Assembly (NCBI RefSeq): GCF_001598915.1
Contig: NZ_BDAP01000013.1
Coordinates: forward strand, 1 to 59,430
Length of the DNA: 59,430 nucleotides
Direction of reading: 5' to 3'
Source: Williamsia muralis NBRC 105860
Lineage (GTDB): Bacteria > Actinomycetota > Actinomycetes > Mycobacteriales > Mycobacteriaceae
The translations under genes and the position numbers were made by a program. Under the pieces are notes generated by a model. It was not told the DNA's origin and searched no databases. It saw only the letters and a list, made by a program, of their open reading frames with translations. Below are positions 59,327 to 59,430 of this stretch, piece by piece (position 1 is the first letter of the stretch; each line of letters starts with the position of its first letter).

Positions 59327-59430
59327 TTAGTTACCGTTCGGGGTGATGCGTCCTTCGAAGGTGATCGCGAACGCATTCAGCGCGGGCTTCCACCTCATTG
59401 CCCATCGTGCCTTACCTTTCCCTGTCGGGT
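59327..59430 (-). CDS. IS256-family transposase, C-terminal end (partial)
   Basis: Reading leftward from the window edge, the frame gives PTGKGKARWAMRWKPALNAF, then AITFEGRITPNGN and a stop at 59327. The RWKPALNAFAITFEGR tail is diagnostic for IS256-type mutator transposases of actinobacteria. The rest lies outside the window. The IS end should be within the 160 bp to the left (59167-59326); GTGTCCGATTAACGG at 59291 is a candidate terminal repeat, unproven. Confidence 0.8.
   Translation of the reverse strand, partial: PTGKGKARWAMRWKPALNAFAITFEGRITPNGN

Overview
The window is about 59 kb of high-GC DNA from an actinobacterium, most likely a mycobacterial (Mycobacterium/Mycolicibacterium) plasmid or other mobile element. 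The case rests on gene content: a CmtR-type ArsR sensor, MmpL/MMPL proteins, a CopD-CtaG fusion, a DUF2599 secreted protein, a LdtMt2-like L,D-transpeptidase, DUF4229, many starts that look leaderless, and a ParB-like protein, a DnaB-N protein and IS256 sequence. No rRNA, tRNA or CRISPR array was recognised. No ParA or replication initiator was recognised either, so the replication core is incomplete or lies outside the window.

Region 1 (about 0.1-16 kb) is plasmid backbone and accessory genes. It holds an HNH-family protein, a tight seven-gene minus-strand operon (NrdH redoxin, Cys-rich small proteins, a DnaB N-domain protein), a ParB-like protein, an XRE regulator with a dyad operator, three secreted proteins (an M15 peptidase, an unknown, a DUF2599 protein), two VbhA-like small antitoxin candidates, a zinc-ribbon RES-domain toxin candidate, and a small ribbon-helix-helix-like protein behind two copies of a 14-bp palindrome.

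Region 2 (about 16-24.4 kb) is defence-like. It holds a stand-alone TIR-domain protein and a broken type I restriction system. HsdR is intact, no HsdM is visible, and the HsdS ORF is an in-frame chimera whose N-terminal part is the start of an MmpL transporter.

Region 3 (24.4-59 kb) is a metal, redox and envelope-stress region. It opens with cmtR - P-type ATPase - lspA (Cd/Pb/Zn type), an AAA ATPase and an Nramp transporter. Two partly paralogous copper/redox modules follow. Module 1 (30-45.4 kb) has CopD-CtaG, CopC, ResB, a TlpA-like thioredoxin, CtaD, DUF4229, an SGNH acyltransferase, an M23 peptidase and a BlaI/M56 pair. Module 2 (45.9-55 kb) has a CDF transporter, a TlpA/ResA lipoprotein, CtaG, DsbA-like and VKOR proteins, CcdA, an L,D-transpeptidase, a second BlaI/M56 pair and a second CopC. 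Degraded copies of thioredoxin, zf-HC2 anti-sigma, lspA/AAA and Nramp sequence lie in and beside module 1, which points to duplication followed by decay. The right end has an ANTAR ORF, DUF302, DUF2892, an MMPL transporter and a CsoR-family regulator with three ATACCCC-GGGGTAT boxes, then a broken MFS gene and the 3' end of an IS256-type transposase.

The main unifying signal is a 17-bp dyad, TACTA-N7-TAGTA. It occurs ten times (one copy with a single mismatch), only between 35.0 and 54.9 kb, beside the promoters of both copC genes, ctaD (two copies), DUF4229, the acyltransferase, the M23 peptidase, ctaG/dsbA, ccdA and the L,D-transpeptidase. It resembles BlaI/MecI operators. The two BlaI repressors, each translationally coupled to an M56 membrane protease, are the obvious candidate regulators. 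I infer a BlaI-type regulon that links an envelope signal to periplasmic copper, disulfide, oxidase and peptidoglycan functions.
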